Origin: Deltaproteobacteria bacterium
GTDB lineage: Bacteria; Myxococcota_A; UBA796; GCA-2862545
DNA length: 64,000 nucleotides
Assembly: GCA_006226595.1 (NCBI GenBank)
Contig: SBGP01000031.1
Coordinates: 1 to 64,000 of the forward strand
Direction of reading: 5' to 3'
Shown here: in pieces, positions 9,596 to 18,583 of the stretch
Position numbering within the stretch: the stretch's first letter is position 1
Layout of the letters: each line of letters starts with the position of its first letter
Notes under the pieces: generated by a model
The model's database searches: none
The model's input: the letters and a program-made list of their open reading frames with translations, nothing else
What the model was told of the DNA's origin: nothing
Position numbers and translations under genes: made by a program

Positions 9596-10233
9596 TGGCG
9601 CGCAACCCCGTCGGCATCGCCATCGAGGCGTTTCCCCTCGCGCTGATCGGCGCGGGCGCCGGCGGCTTTGCATGGAGCGTGGTCGGACGCACCCCGTGGC
9701 CGATGCTCGGCGCCCTCGCCGTGCTCTACCTGCTGCCGCCGCTGCTCCACCGCCTCCACGACCGCTTCGCACCGCTCGAGCCCGGCGTGTTCGACGTCGT
9801 CGGCGAGCACTACCTGCCGTGGTGGGGCTCGCACCAGCTGCAGCTGCTGTTCATCGCGTTCCCCGCCTTCGAGACCGTGCTTCGGCTGGTACCCGGCGCG
9901 TACAGCGCGTGGCTGCGGCTGTGGGGCGCCAGGGTCGGCCGCGGCGTGTACTGGACGCCCGGCGTGCGCATCTACGACCGCAGCCTGCTCGAGGTCGGCG
10001 ACGGTGTCGTCTTCGGCGAGGGCACGGGACTCACCGCTCACGGCATCACCCACTCCCGCGGGCGTCTGCGGCTGATCCTGCTGCCCATCCGCATCGGGGA
10101 CGGCGCGCTGCTCGGCGCGCGCTGCGGGCTGTCGCCGGGTGCCGAGGTCGAGGCGGGCGCGGTGGTCCCCGCACTCACCGTGATCGGCGTGCGCGAGCGC
10201 TGGAAGAAGGCCGGGCCGGAGGCGGCGGAATGA
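9595..10233 (+). CDS. Membrane-associated left-handed beta-helix acyltransferase-like protein
   Basis: The 212-residue protein begins with hydrophobic segments at about residues 8-28 and 37-52. Hexapeptide-like repeats follow (VGRGVYWTPGVRIYDRSLLEVGDGVVFGEG, continued by IRIGDGALLGARCGLSPGAEVEAGAVV), typical of left-handed beta-helix transferases that use acyl-CoA or acyl-ACP. The His in the TAHGITHSR segment is a candidate catalytic base. It differs from LpxA by its N-terminal membrane part and short helix. Its stop overlaps the GH3-like gene by four bases. Together they suggest attachment of an acyl or amino group to a membrane-bound or lipophilic product. The acceptor is not visible. Confidence 0.72.
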   Translation: MARNPVGIAIEAFPLALIGAGAGGFAWSVVGRTPWPMLGALAVLYLLPPLLHRLHDRFAPLEPGVFDVVGEHYLPWWGSHQLQLLFIAFPAFETVLRLVPGAYSAWLRLWGARVGRGVYWTPGVRIYDRSLLEVGDGVVFGEGTGLTAHGITHSRGRLRLILLPIRIGDGALLGARCGLSPGAEVEAGAVVPALTVIGVRERWKKAGPEAAE

Positions 10234-11765
10234 GCCGCCACCTCGGGCGACGCGCGGCGCTGCGCAGCCTTCCGTGGCTGATGACGCCCGCCGCCATGCG
10301 CCTCCACCGGGCCCTGGTCGACCCGAGGAGCGCACAGGACGCGATGAAGCGGCGGGTCGCGGCGGACATGGCGCGCACCGCGTACGGACGCGAGCATGGC
10401 GTGCGTGGACCCGAGGACTTCGCCGCCCTGCCCGTCGCGGACTTCGCGAGCCTCGCGCCATGGCTGGAGGCCCAGCGCGCGAACGAGCGACAGGCGCTGT
10501 GCGCGGAGCCCGTGCAGGTCTACGAGCGCACGAGCGGCAGCAGCGGCGCAGCCAAGCTCATCCCCTACACTGCGAGCCTGCGCGGCGCGTTCTCGGAGAT
10601 GTTCGCGGCGTGGGCCTGGGACCTGCTCAACCGCGGACCGAAGCTGCGCACCGGCAAGCTGTGGATCAGCGCCTCGCCGGCAATCGGCGCCCCCCAGCGC
10701 ACCGCGATCGGCACGCGCATCGGCCTCGACGACGACGTGGAGTACCTCGAGCCCTGGCTGCAGCACCTGCTGCGGCCGTTCCTCGTCGGTCCCCGACACA
10801 GCCGTCACGCGAGCGCCGAGGCCTTCAAGGATGCCGTGTCCATCGCGCTGATCGCCGAGCCGGACCTCGAGATCGTCAGCGTGTGGAACCCCACGTTCTT
10901 CGAGGTGATGCTCGATCACATTGCCGTGCACCGCCGTCGGCTGGCCCGCGAGGTCCCCGCCCACCGCCGAGCCGCGCTGCTCGCTGGCGACGAGCCCGTG
11001 TGGCCCGCCCTGTGGCCCGCCCTGCGCCTGGTGTCGTGCTGGGACCAGGGCGCCGCCGAGCCCATGGCCCGCCGCCTGGCGCGCCGACTTCCCCAGGCCC
11101 TCGTCCAGGGGAAGGGCCTGCTCGCGACCGAGGGGCCCGTGACGCTGCCCTGGCTGCACGCGGGTGGCGCGGTGCCCCTCGCACACCGCACCGTCGTCGA
11201 GCTGCGCGACGGGCAAGGTCTACGCGACCTCGCCGACGCCGAGGTCGGTGCGACCTACGAGGTCGTGATCAGCCCCATCGGTGGCTTGCCTCGCTACACG
11301 CTCGGCGACCGGGTCCAGGTGACGCACCGCTACCACCGCACGCCCGTGCTGCGCTTCGTCGGCCGCAGCGGCGGCGTGAGCGACCTCGTCGGCGAGAAGC
11401 TCCAGGAAGCCTTCGTCGAGGAGGCGCTCCACACCGTGCTCCCGCCCTCCGAGGGCCTGCGCACGCTCGTCCCCCTCCCCGGGCCGCCGGCGCGCTACGC
11501 GCTGCTCACCGACGAGGCGGTGCCCAGGGGCCTGGCTTCCCGCGTGGACCGCGCGCTGAGCGAGGCCCACCACTACGGCCTCGCCCGATCGCTGGGCCAG
11601 CTCGCGCCGCTCACGGTGGCGACCAGCCCGCGAGCGGGTCAGTGGGTGGCAGAGCGCGAGATGCGCCGCGGACTGAAGTGGGGCGACATCAAGCCCCGCG
11701 CCCTGCAGACCCACCCCGCGGATGCCGAGTTCGCCGAGCTGATCGCCTCGACCGGAGCGCTGTGA
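10230..11765 (+). CDS. GH3-family acyl-acid amido synthetase-like adenylating enzyme
   Basis: The 511-residue protein resembles the GH3 family, known from plant auxin and jasmonate conjugases and scattered in bacteria. GH3 enzymes adenylate a carboxylic acid and join it to an amino acid or other nucleophile. The ATP/AMP-binding motif is ERTSGSSGAAKLIPYT at residues 99-114. Further family-like segments are SVWNPTFFEVML, a Gly/Thr-rich stretch around LLATEG, and YTLGDRVQVTHRY near the start of the mobile C-terminal domain. It lacks a phosphopantetheine site, so it is not an NRPS adenylation domain. Its coupling to three Rieske and two di-iron genes suggests it activates an oxidised acid for conjugation. 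Confidence 0.82.
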   Translation: MSRHLGRRAALRSLPWLMTPAAMRLHRALVDPRSAQDAMKRRVAADMARTAYGREHGVRGPEDFAALPVADFASLAPWLEAQRANERQALCAEPVQVYERTSGSSGAAKLIPYTASLRGAFSEMFAAWAWDLLNRGPKLRTGKLWISASPAIGAPQRTAIGTRIGLDDDVEYLEPWLQHLLRPFLVGPRHSRHASAEAFKDAVSIALIAEPDLEIVSVWNPTFFEVMLDHIAVHRRRLAREVPAHRRAALLAGDEPVWPALWPALRLVSCWDQGAAEPMARRLARRLPQALVQGKGLLATEGPVTLPWLHAGGAVPLAHRTVVELRDGQGLRDLADAEVGATYEVVISPIGGLPRYTLGDRVQVTHRYHRTPVLRFVGRSGGVSDLVGEKLQEAFVEEALHTVLPPSEGLRTLVPLPGPPARYALLTDEAVPRGLASRVDRALSEAHHYGLARSLGQLAPLTVATSPRAGQWVAEREMRRGLKWGDIKPRALQTHPADAEFAELIASTGAL

Positions 11766-12847
11766 GCATGCACCAGGCCCCCAAGGACGGACACACCCGC
11801 ACGGAGAACCGCTGGACCCAGCCCCTCCGTGAGCGGCGTGCGTTCGGCCGGACCGACGTGCTCACCGAGGGCTGGTACCCAGCGTGCCGCTCCCGCGAGC
11901 TCGGCCCCGCGAAGGCCCGTTCCGTCCGCATCGGGAGCCAGCGCATCGCGCTGTACCGCGGCGAGTCGGGCCAGGCCTACGCCCTGGACGCGTTCTGCCC
12001 GCACATGGGCGCGGACCTGGGCAACGGCACCGTGCACGGCGAGACCGTGCGCTGCGGCCTTCACGGCTGGCGCTACGACGCGACCGGCGCCTGCGCAGGC
12101 ACCGGCTGCGAGGCCAAGGCCCCGGCCACCGCCAAGGTCCAGGCGTGGCCCGTGCACGAGGCCTTCGGCACGATCTGGGTGTTCGCGGGACCCGAGGCCA
12201 GCCACCCCTTCCCGACCTGCCCCGGGCTCGACGGCCGCGAGGTCGACGCGCTGCGCGTCGGCAAGGTGCGGCTCTACGCCCACCACCACGCGATGATGAC
12301 CGGCGGCATCGACCTCCAGCACTTCAAGGCCGTGCACGGCCTCGACATCCGCTTCGACTACGAGACCCGCGAGCCCGCACCCGGCGTGCTCGACTACCAC
12401 CTCGAGGGCGACATCCCCGACGGCGGCTGGCGGGCGCGGGTGGGCAAGCGCCTGGTCGGACCGCAGTTCCGCTACGCCCTGCGCGTGGCCGGCGGCTCCA
12501 TCGCGGCCATTTCCTACGGCATGGACCAGCGCCTCGGTGGGACCGGACGCGCGCTTCCCTCACTGAACGTGCTCTGGGGCTGCATGCCGCTCGAGGACGG
12601 GGTGAGCGAGGTCGACATCTACCTGCTCGCCGAGAAGGGCCCCGGCGTACGGGCGCAGCTCAAGTGGGCCCTGCGCATCGCCACCACCCTCGGGCTGCTC
12701 GCCGTACTCGACGACGACGACAAGCGCGCGTTCCCGCACATGCGCTTCGACCCCGGCGCGCTGACCCGCGAGGACCGGGCGGTGATCGAGATGATGAAGC
12801 ACCTCGACGCGCTGCCCATCAGTGCGTGGTCGGAGGTCCAGCCATGA
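11762..12847 (+). CDS. Rieske [2Fe-2S] oxygenase 3 (KshA/cholesterol-desaturase-like)
   Basis: This third Rieske oxygenase has 361 residues. The cluster ligands are C79-x-H81 in CPHMGADLG and C98-x2-H101 in CGLHGWRYD. The catalytic site is D184-LQHFKAVH192, with His187 and His192 as likely iron ligands. It resembles the product of 4393-5403 more than that of 8549-9595, so the two may be paralogues doing related steps. The GTG at 11762 is preferred because it overlaps the GH3 stop as GTGA like other junctions here; an ATG two codons later is the alternative. Four Cys lie in a short segment after the Rieske motif (GACAGTGCEAK region), which is unusual. Confidence 0.88.
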   Translation: MSMHQAPKDGHTRTENRWTQPLRERRAFGRTDVLTEGWYPACRSRELGPAKARSVRIGSQRIALYRGESGQAYALDAFCPHMGADLGNGTVHGETVRCGLHGWRYDATGACAGTGCEAKAPATAKVQAWPVHEAFGTIWVFAGPEASHPFPTCPGLDGREVDALRVGKVRLYAHHHAMMTGGIDLQHFKAVHGLDIRFDYETREPAPGVLDYHLEGDIPDGGWRARVGKRLVGPQFRYALRVAGGSIAAISYGMDQRLGGTGRALPSLNVLWGCMPLEDGVSEVDIYLLAEKGPGVRAQLKWALRIATTLGLLAVLDDDDKRAFPHMRFDPGALTREDRAVIEMMKHLDALPISAWSEVQP

Positions 12848-13608
12848 GCCTGCGCCGCCCCACCCTCGACGAGTGGTTCAACGCCTACCAGCACCGCAAG
12901 ATGTGGCAGGAGCACTCGTTCATCACCGGCGGCATGTCCGTCGACGTGACCGACGTGGTCGCCGACTGGGGTGCCCGCGACGAGAAGCCGAACTTCCCGG
13001 CCATCCTCGCCAGAGCCGCGGCACTGGCCGCTCGCGAGCATCCCCGCGTGAACCGCGCCTACCTGCGCACCCTGCGCGGTGACCGCATCGTCGAGTTCGA
13101 GGGCATCCACATCAACATGCCAGTGCGCTTCGACACGCCGGATGGCCCGGTGCTCACGGCGGTGTGCCTGCGCGACGCCGACCATCGCACCGCCGCCGAG
13201 CTGCGCGACGAGATCCGCGATCACGTGAACAAGGGCCTCGACGGCACGCAGATCACCCGCATCGTCGCCAGCAAGCCGAACACGCTGTTCTGGCGGCTGG
13301 CCCTGCGGGGACTGTGGTTCGCAGCGTGGCGACTGCCGCTGGTCGAGCGCCACGCCGGCGCCATCGGCGTGAGCAGCACCGCGTCGGGCAACCGCTCGTG
13401 GCGGCACGCAACGTTCACCGGCGCCACCCCGACCTCGATGCTCATCGCGATCAGCGCGGTGCGCCGCGAAGAGGGCCGGACCCTGCTCGACATCGGGTTC
13501 ACCGGCGACCACCTCATCGTCGATGGCGTGACCATCCGCGAGTTCGGCCAGACCCTGGGCGACCTGCTCGAGGGCGTGCATCCCCTCGGGGTCGAGGCGC
13601 TGCGCTAG
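12844..13608 (+). CDS. Stand-alone 2-oxoacid dehydrogenase E2-type acyltransferase domain
   Basis: The 254-residue protein has the chloramphenicol-acetyltransferase-like fold of E2 catalytic domains. The active-site motif HLIVDG is at H223-G228 in FTGDHLIVDGVTIREF, and GAIGVSSTASGN resembles the conserved strand before it. It has no lipoyl domain and no peripheral-subunit-binding domain, so it cannot serve as a normal E2. Stand-alone relatives are believed to transfer acyl groups from CoA. It is the last of the ten overlapping genes and 22 bases separate it from the next gene. With the GH3-like enzyme and the beta-helix protein it makes three potential acyl-transfer activities in the block. 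Confidence 0.82.
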   Translation: MSLRRPTLDEWFNAYQHRKMWQEHSFITGGMSVDVTDVVADWGARDEKPNFPAILARAAALAAREHPRVNRAYLRTLRGDRIVEFEGIHINMPVRFDTPDGPVLTAVCLRDADHRTAAELRDEIRDHVNKGLDGTQITRIVASKPNTLFWRLALRGLWFAAWRLPLVERHAGAIGVSSTASGNRSWRHATFTGATPTSMLIAISAVRREEGRTLLDIGFTGDHLIVDGVTIREFGQTLGDLLEGVHPLGVEALR

Positions 13609-13630
13609 CCCACGCGATACGCTGCCCGGA

Positions 13631-14884
13631 ATGCTGGCCAAGCTCGAAAACCCGCTGCTCTTGCTCATCGCCACGCTGGCCATCGGCTGGCACCTGGCCG
13701 CCGTGCAGTCGACGTGGGAGACGAGCGGAAAGGGCCGTCCGCTGCGGGACTTCGCGTCCTACTACTACGCGGATGCCGCGCTCGATGCGGGCAAGGACCC
13801 CTACGTCGCCCGCAACATCCGCGCCGAGGCCCGCAAGGACCTGGTGAGTGGCACGGTCCACCCGTTCTTCTACCCACCGCCGTTCCTGCTGCTCACCGAC
13901 GGGCTGTCCGCCTTCGACGCGCGCACCGCGTGGCAGCTCTGGTTCTGGCTCGACGAGCTCGCGGTCCTCGCGGTCGCACTCGCGCTCGGGTGGTGGTGGC
14001 GGCGACTCGGCCTGCGCGTGACCGTGCTCGTCGCGCTGTCTCTGGCCACCCTCACCGCCATCGACAACAACCACCTCATGGGCCAGGCGAACCTGCCGGT
14101 GCTCGCGCTGGTCGTCGCCGCGCTGTGGGCGGACTCCGTGGGCCGCACCGAGGTCGCGGGCATCTCGATGGGCACCGCGGCCATGCTCAAGATGAGTCCG
14201 GCGCTGTTCGTGGTGTGGTGGCTGCTCCGCGGGCGCACCAGCTCCGCGCTGTGGGCCGCCGGCACGGCCGTCGCGCTCTCCGTGGCCACGTTGCTCGTCA
14301 TGCCGTGGCAGATGCAGCTGCGCTTCTACACCGAGGTGCTGCCCACCTTCGGCACCGGTGAGTACAACGGGTTGACCGTCGGCATCGGCCTGTTCGGCAA
14401 CCACAGCATCCCCGACCTGTACAACACCGCGTTCCCCGGCAACCAGCGGGTGCTCTCGTCGCCGGCGCAGACCCTCGCGACGATCACCGCCGCCTTCGTG
14501 CCCGCGCTCACGCTGTGGCGGCTGCGGGACGAGCCCGCCGATGCGTGGGCCGCCGCGGGCCAGGTGGGCGCGCTGTGCGTCACCATCCTGCTCATCCCCG
14601 TGTACACCTACGAGCACCACGTGGTGTTCGCGATTCCCGCCGCGGTCGCCGCGGGAGGCGCCGCGCTGCACGGTCGCCTGCACCGCGGCTGGATCCTGCC
14701 CCTCGTGCTCGCGTGGGCCGCGTGGTCCGCGCCGCTGACCGAGGTCAAGCACTTCGCCCTCGGCCTCGGCAACGAGTGGGCCGCGCTGTTGCTCCGCGAG
14801 ACCAAGTTCGCCGCACTCCTCGTGTTCTACGCTGCGTGCCTGTGGTTGGGCTCGGCCCTGCACATCCCCGCGAAGAGGACCTGA
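13631..14884 (+). CDS. Glycosyltransferase family 87 (DUF2029) membrane protein
   Basis: The 417-residue polytopic protein has about ten hydrophobic segments. After the first membrane span comes DFASYYYADAALDAGKDPY with an acidic residue near the membrane, and then a HPFFYPPPFLLL segment. Both are typical of GT87/DUF2029 proteins, which transfer mannose or other sugars from polyprenyl-phosphate donors on the outer face of the inner membrane (PimE type). The start lies 22 bases after the E2-like gene, so it may be cotranscribed with the oxidative block, which raises the chance that the product is glycosylated. The substrate is not known. The stop is one base before the next start. Confidence 0.82.
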   Translation: MLAKLENPLLLLIATLAIGWHLAAVQSTWETSGKGRPLRDFASYYYADAALDAGKDPYVARNIRAEARKDLVSGTVHPFFYPPPFLLLTDGLSAFDARTAWQLWFWLDELAVLAVALALGWWWRRLGLRVTVLVALSLATLTAIDNNHLMGQANLPVLALVVAALWADSVGRTEVAGISMGTAAMLKMSPALFVVWWLLRGRTSSALWAAGTAVALSVATLLVMPWQMQLRFYTEVLPTFGTGEYNGLTVGIGLFGNHSIPDLYNTAFPGNQRVLSSPAQTLATITAAFVPALTLWRLRDEPADAWAAAGQVGALCVTILLIPVYTYEHHVVFAIPAAVAAGGAALHGRLHRGWILPLVLAWAAWSAPLTEVKHFALGLGNEWAALLLRETKFAALLVFYAACLWLGSALHIPAKRT

Positions 14885-14885
14885 C

Positions 14886-15632
14886 ATGGCCACCGTCGAC
14901 GTCGATGAGCTGCCCTATTCCCGCTACGAGCGCCTGTACCTGGTGCTCGCCAGCGTGTTCGTCGTGAGCCTGGTGATGACCAACGTCATCGGCATCAAGC
15001 TGTTCCGCGCGCCGTTCAACCCCGAGTTCGCGCTGACGACCGGCATTCTCACCTACCCCATCACCTTCCTCGTCACCGACGTGGTCAGCGAGGTGTATGG
15101 CAAGGCCCGCGCGAACTTCATGGTCGTGCTCGGCTTCTTCATGAGCCTGGTCATGCTCGGCATCGTGCAGATCGCGCTGGCCGTGCCGCCCCACCCGTAC
15201 TGGGTGCCCGCTGGAAACCCGTTCTATCCGACCGTCGACGAGTACCAGCACGCGTTCGAGAGTGTGTTCGCGCTCAACGGGCTGCTGCTCTTCGGCTCGA
15301 TGCTCGCCTACCTCGTCGCTCAGCTGATCGACGTGTACCTGTTCCACTTCTGGAAGAAGCTCACCGGCGGAAAGCACCTCTGGCTGCGCAACAATGGCAG
15401 CACCAGCATCAGCCAGCTCGTCGACACCGGCATCGTGAACTCCATCCTGTTCTTCATCGGCTTCGGCATGGACTTCGCGACCGGCTTCTCGATCATGGCG
15501 ACGATCTACGTGTACAAGCTCGTGTTCGCCCTGATCGACACGCCGTTCATCTACCTCGGCGTATACCTGGTCAAGCGCTCGCTCGGCCTGGGTTGGGACG
15601 ACGAGATCAGCGAGGAGGCGCTGGGTCGATGA
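14886..15632 (+). CDS. yhhQ: Queuosine precursor transporter (YhhQ/VUT family)
   Basis: The 248-residue protein has six or so membrane spans. It shows the YhhQ signature TYPITFLVTDVVSEVYGK at about residues 56-73, MTNVIGIKLF near the N-terminus, and a late segment around SQLVDTGIVNSILFFIGFG. YhhQ proteins import preQ0/preQ1 (7-cyano- or 7-aminomethyl-deazaguanine) for queuosine in tRNA. It is followed directly by pterin genes (four-base overlap). Deazaguanine and pterin pathways both start from GTP, so the grouping is sensible but does not prove function. No tgt or queA is visible in the window. Confidence 0.9.
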   Translation: MATVDVDELPYSRYERLYLVLASVFVVSLVMTNVIGIKLFRAPFNPEFALTTGILTYPITFLVTDVVSEVYGKARANFMVVLGFFMSLVMLGIVQIALAVPPHPYWVPAGNPFYPTVDEYQHAFESVFALNGLLLFGSMLAYLVAQLIDVYLFHFWKKLTGGKHLWLRNNGSTSISQLVDTGIVNSILFFIGFGMDFATGFSIMATIYVYKLVFALIDTPFIYLGVYLVKRSLGLGWDDEISEEALGR

Positions 15633-16360
15633 GGCGCACCGCACTCGTGACCGGAGCCGCCAAGCGCGTCGGGCGGGCGATTGCCCTCGAGCTCGCCGGG
15701 CATGGCTACGACCTGGCCATCCACTACCGCTCCTCCCCCGATGCCGCCGAAGACGCGGCCGAGGCCTGCCGGGCGCTGGGAGCCGCCGCATTCACCGTGC
15801 AAGCCGACCTCGCCGAGGTCGACGCCTGCGAGCACGTGGTCCGAGAGGTCCGCGAGCGGTGGAGCCGCCTCGACGTGCTGGTGAACAACGCGAGCGTGTT
15901 TCAGCCGGTCCCCTTCGAGCAGATCTCGGTGGCGCAGTTCGACCAGATGCACGCGGTGCACGTGCGCGCGCCGTTCCTGCTCTCACAGGGCCTGCTCGAG
16001 CCTCTTCGCGCCTCGGACCGCCCGCTGGTCCTGCACATGTGCGACATCGGCGCCGACCGCCCCGTGCCCGGCTACGCGCACTACTCGGCGTCGAAGGCCG
16101 CGCTCGTGATGCTGGTCAAGGCGATGGCCGTCGAGCTCGGCCCCGAGCTTCGCGTGCTCGGCATCAGCCCCGGTCAGGTGGCGTGGCCGCCCGACTACAG
16201 CGACGAGAAGCGCGAGCGCCTGCGCAAGAAGATCCCGCTCCAGCGCGTGGGCGAGCCCGAGGACGTGGCTCGCCTCGCCCGCTTCCTCGCCGACGACGCC
16301 CCCTACCTCTCCGGCTGCATCATCCCCGTCGATGGCGGCCTCTCCGCCAGGTACCCATGA
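15629..16360 (+). CDS. Short-chain dehydrogenase, pteridine reductase/FolM-like
   Basis: The 243-residue enzyme has the TGAAKRVG coenzyme motif at residues 8-15, with Arg in the loop as in pteridine reductases, NNAS in place of the usual NNAG, and Y152-x3-K156 in YSASK. A short C-terminal GGxx motif region ([10 protein letters not shown]) is also present. These features fit FolM/PTR1, which reduces dihydromonapterin or dihydrofolate to the tetrahydro form with NADPH. The downstream gene is FolB/FolX-like and overlaps by four bases, which strongly supports a pterin role. An alternative is a general 3-oxoacyl reductase, but the NNAS and KR-type loop argue against it. Confidence 0.85.
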   Translation: MRRTALVTGAAKRVGRAIALELAGHGYDLAIHYRSSPDAAEDAAEACRALGAAAFTVQADLAEVDACEHVVREVRERWSRLDVLVNNASVFQPVPFEQISVAQFDQMHAVHVRAPFLLSQGLLEPLRASDRPLVLHMCDIGADRPVPGYAHYSASKAALVMLVKAMAVELGPELRVLGISPGQVAWPPDYSDEKRERLRKKIPLQRVGEPEDVARLARFLADDAPYLSGCIIPVDGGLSARYP

Positions 16361-16989
16361 TCCTCGACACCATCTCGCTCACCGACTGCCGCCTCAACGC
16401 GATCATCGGCATCCTCGACTTCGAGCAGCAGCGACGCCAGCCGCTGGACGTGTCGCTCGACATGTTCCTGCCGCTCGAGCCCGCCGCGGACAGCGAGGAC
16501 GTCGGCGACACCGTGGACTACGCGATGATCACCGCGCAGCTCGAGCTGCTCGTGAACCACGGGCGATGGTGGCTGCTCGAGTCCCTGGCGAAGACCATCT
16601 GCCGCACGGTGCTCATCCCGCCGTCGCCCGCCGAGGCGCGGGCCGACGTGCGCGAGATCGAGCTCCGGCTCACGAAGCCCACCATCCTCGACGGCCGCGC
16701 GGTGCCAGGCATCGCGATGAGGCGAACGACCGCGTGGTGCCGCATCCACCGCGAGGAGCTGCCCGGCGGGGGCGAGCTCGACTGGCTCGCGAAGACGCGT
16801 CTGTGCGACGTGGCACGGCTGCGACTGCATCCCGACGACGCGTACACCCTGCCTCGCGGCGCTCACGCGCTCACGCTGGCGGGCCTCGAGCCCGGCGTGC
16901 ACGCCCCCGGCTCGCGCCTGCACGCCAAGGATCACGCCGCCGCGCTGGTCGTCTGGGCCCGGGAGCCGAGCGAGATCAGCGGCAGCTGA
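16357..16989 (+). CDS. Dihydroneopterin aldolase/epimerase-like protein (FolB/FolX) with C-terminal extension
   Basis: The first about 120 residues follow FolB/FolX: an N-terminal strand with INAIIG-like sequence ([13 protein letters not shown]), [10 protein letters not shown], and [14 protein letters not shown] followed by [10 protein letters not shown]. These enzymes act on dihydroneopterin or its triphosphate. The protein is 210 residues, about 90 longer than normal FolB. The extra part includes RIHREEL and a His-rich end ([13 protein letters not shown]) and is of unknown function. Placement behind the FolM-like gene suggests a tetrahydromonapterin branch as in E. coli folX-folM. The last 14 bases overlap the convergent lipoprotein gene. 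Confidence 0.83.
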   Translation: MILDTISLTDCRLNAIIGILDFEQQRRQPLDVSLDMFLPLEPAADSEDVGDTVDYAMITAQLELLVNHGRWWLLESLAKTICRTVLIPPSPAEARADVREIELRLTKPTILDGRAVPGIAMRRTTAWCRIHREELPGGGELDWLAKTRLCDVARLRLHPDDAYTLPRGAHALTLAGLEPGVHAPGSRLHAKDHAAALVVWAREPSEISGS

Positions 16990-18382
16990 CCCCGCCCTCG
17001 AGGGCGAACTCGATGAGCTGGCCGCCGCCGCTGTCCCCGCCGACGATCAGTCCGCCATCGCAGCCCGGACGCCACGCGACATCGTAGAGGTACGTGTTCG
17101 ACGAGGCGTTGTACGGCGTGCTGTCGAAGTTCGGGATGGACACGTCGGCGATCTGGGCCTGGTCGTACAGGTCGTGGCGGTACTCGAGCACGGTGCCGGA
17201 GAGCGGCGTGCGCCCCGCCCGACCGACGATGAGCGCGCGCTCGCCGGTCTCCTGGAAGCCGATGCCCCAGATGCCCATGGTCGTGAACCACGGCGCTGAG
17301 CTCGACGACTGCCACGCACCGCCCTCGAAGCGGTACACGCGGCGCCCGGACCAGCCGATGCCGAGCGCGTAGTCGCCGCCGGGGTAGGCGTCGATCCGCG
17401 CGGAGTTGCCGACGTTTCCGCCGGTCCGCCACTCACCGACGCCGGCGATCTCGGTGTAGTAGCGGACCTCGCCGCCGTTCACGCCACACACGAGCGCAAT
17501 GCCCCACTCGCCGTACTCGTTCACCGCAAAGGCGGCGTCCTCGCAGCCCGCCGAGGTGTTCTGGGCCACGACGAGCCCGGAGAACGCGGGCGTGGTCGGG
17601 TCGAGCTCGCGCAGTCGCGCGATGGTGTTCGAGCCCTCGGTGGTCGACAGGAACACGGGCCAGCCGTTGCCGGAGGGACCGTCGCCCCACGGGAAGGTGA
17701 CCGCGGTGAAGCGCTCCCCGGAGCGTCGCTCCGGATGCTCGCTGACCGCCGCGGCGGCGCCGCTGGCCTGATAGGTCGCATCGTCGAAGCGCAGCACGAC
17801 GCCCTCGAGCGAGGAGCTGTCGCGGGCCGTCGCCGCGATGAGCGCGAAGTCCCCGGTCGGATCGAAGGCCACATCCTCGAGGTACAGGGTCATGCCGCTG
17901 CCACCGGACGTAGTGACCTCCGTCGCCGTGCCCGTGGCCCAGTCGTAGACGTGCAGACCCGTGGTGCGCTCGAGCACCAGCGCGTAGGAGCCGTCGGGGT
18001 GGAACGCGACCGCCACCGCCTCCGAGAAGCCACCCACGGGCTTGCGCGTGTACTGGTAGGTGCCGATGCCCACGGGAGAAGGATCGGTGTCGGTGTCCGC
18101 ATCGCTGTCGGCGTCGCTGTCCGCATCCGCATCGCTGTCGGCGTCGCTGTCCGCGTCCGCGTCGCTGTCGGCATCCGCGTCGCTGTCGGCGTCACTGTCC
18201 GCATCCGCATCGCTGTCGGCGTCGGCGTCCGCGTCGCTGTCCGCATCGGTGTCCGTGTCCGTGTCCGCCTCGTCCTCGAACGGACCGCGGTAGGCGGACT
18301 GCGGCGTGCACCCCGCGAGGAGGCACAGCGCGACCAGACTCGCGCATGCCCCTGTTGCTCCGCCGAGAATGCCTCGGTTCAT
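16976..18382 (-). CDS. Lipoprotein with Asp-Ala-Asp-Ser repeat and beta-propeller-like domain
   Basis: The 468-residue protein starts MNRGILGG and has a signal peptide ending LLAGC, so it should be lipidated. A low-complexity linker of about 65 residues built from DADSD and DTD units follows, and then about 330 residues with repeating beta motifs ([43 protein letters not shown]). This repeat phrasing is like a WD/YVTN-type beta propeller. The acidic linker probably binds calcium or spaces the propeller from the membrane. The start was placed at the Met before the lipobox; the frame stays open further upstream without signal features. It is divergent from the lipoprotein at 18584. The ligand and function are unknown. 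Confidence 0.75.
   Translation of the reverse strand: MNRGILGGATGACASLVALCLLAGCTPQSAYRGPFEDEADTDTDTDADSDADADADSDADADSDADSDADADSDADADSDADSDADADSDADSDADTDTDPSPVGIGTYQYTRKPVGGFSEAVAVAFHPDGSYALVLERTTGLHVYDWATGTATEVTTSGGSGMTLYLEDVAFDPTGDFALIAATARDSSSLEGVVLRFDDATYQASGAAAAVSEHPERRSGERFTAVTFPWGDGPSGNGWPVFLSTTEGSNTIARLRELDPTTPAFSGLVVAQNTSAGCEDAAFAVNEYGEWGIALVCGVNGGEVRYYTEIAGVGEWRTGGNVGNSARIDAYPGGDYALGIGWSGRRVYRFEGGAWQSSSSAPWFTTMGIWGIGFQETGERALIVGRAGRTPLSGTVLEYRHDLYDQAQIADVSIPNFDSTPYNASSNTYLYDVAWRPGCDGGLIVGGDSGGGQLIEFALEGGVSCR
18081..18276 (-). repeat. In-frame Asp/Ala/Ser-coding microsatellite-like repeat
   Basis: On the plus strand the region is built from units such as GCATCGCTGTCGGCGTCG. On the minus strand it codes for DADSDAD-type units inside the lipoprotein at 16976. 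Units vary slightly in length (six, nine or twelve bases combine), so the array can change length by slippage without shifting frame. It does not have the spacer structure of a CRISPR array. Confidence 0.85.
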
Positions 18383-18583
18383 CGCTGTCTCCACGTGAAC
18401 CAGCCTGCTAGCGTGCTCCATCGAAGACGTCGACTGTCCGTCAGGGGCGATCGTCCGGCGACACGACGCGTCGATCGCCTGCCCACGCGGATCCTCGCAA
18501 AGGGTAGACTCCGGCGAACACTTTCCGTCGAATGGCGCCCCCCCTGGCACGTCTGTGCTGGCAGGTCGGCAAGGAGGCCCCTC

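Noticed and set aside
18081-18276. CRISPR-like direct repeats
   Set aside because: Units are six to twelve bases without spacers and code for an in-frame acidic linker.
17735-18583. N-terminal extension of the lipoprotein at 18584
   Set aside because: The extension is antisense to the Asp-rich lipoprotein and Arg/Val repetitive. The lipobox and AAGGAGG fix the start at 18584.
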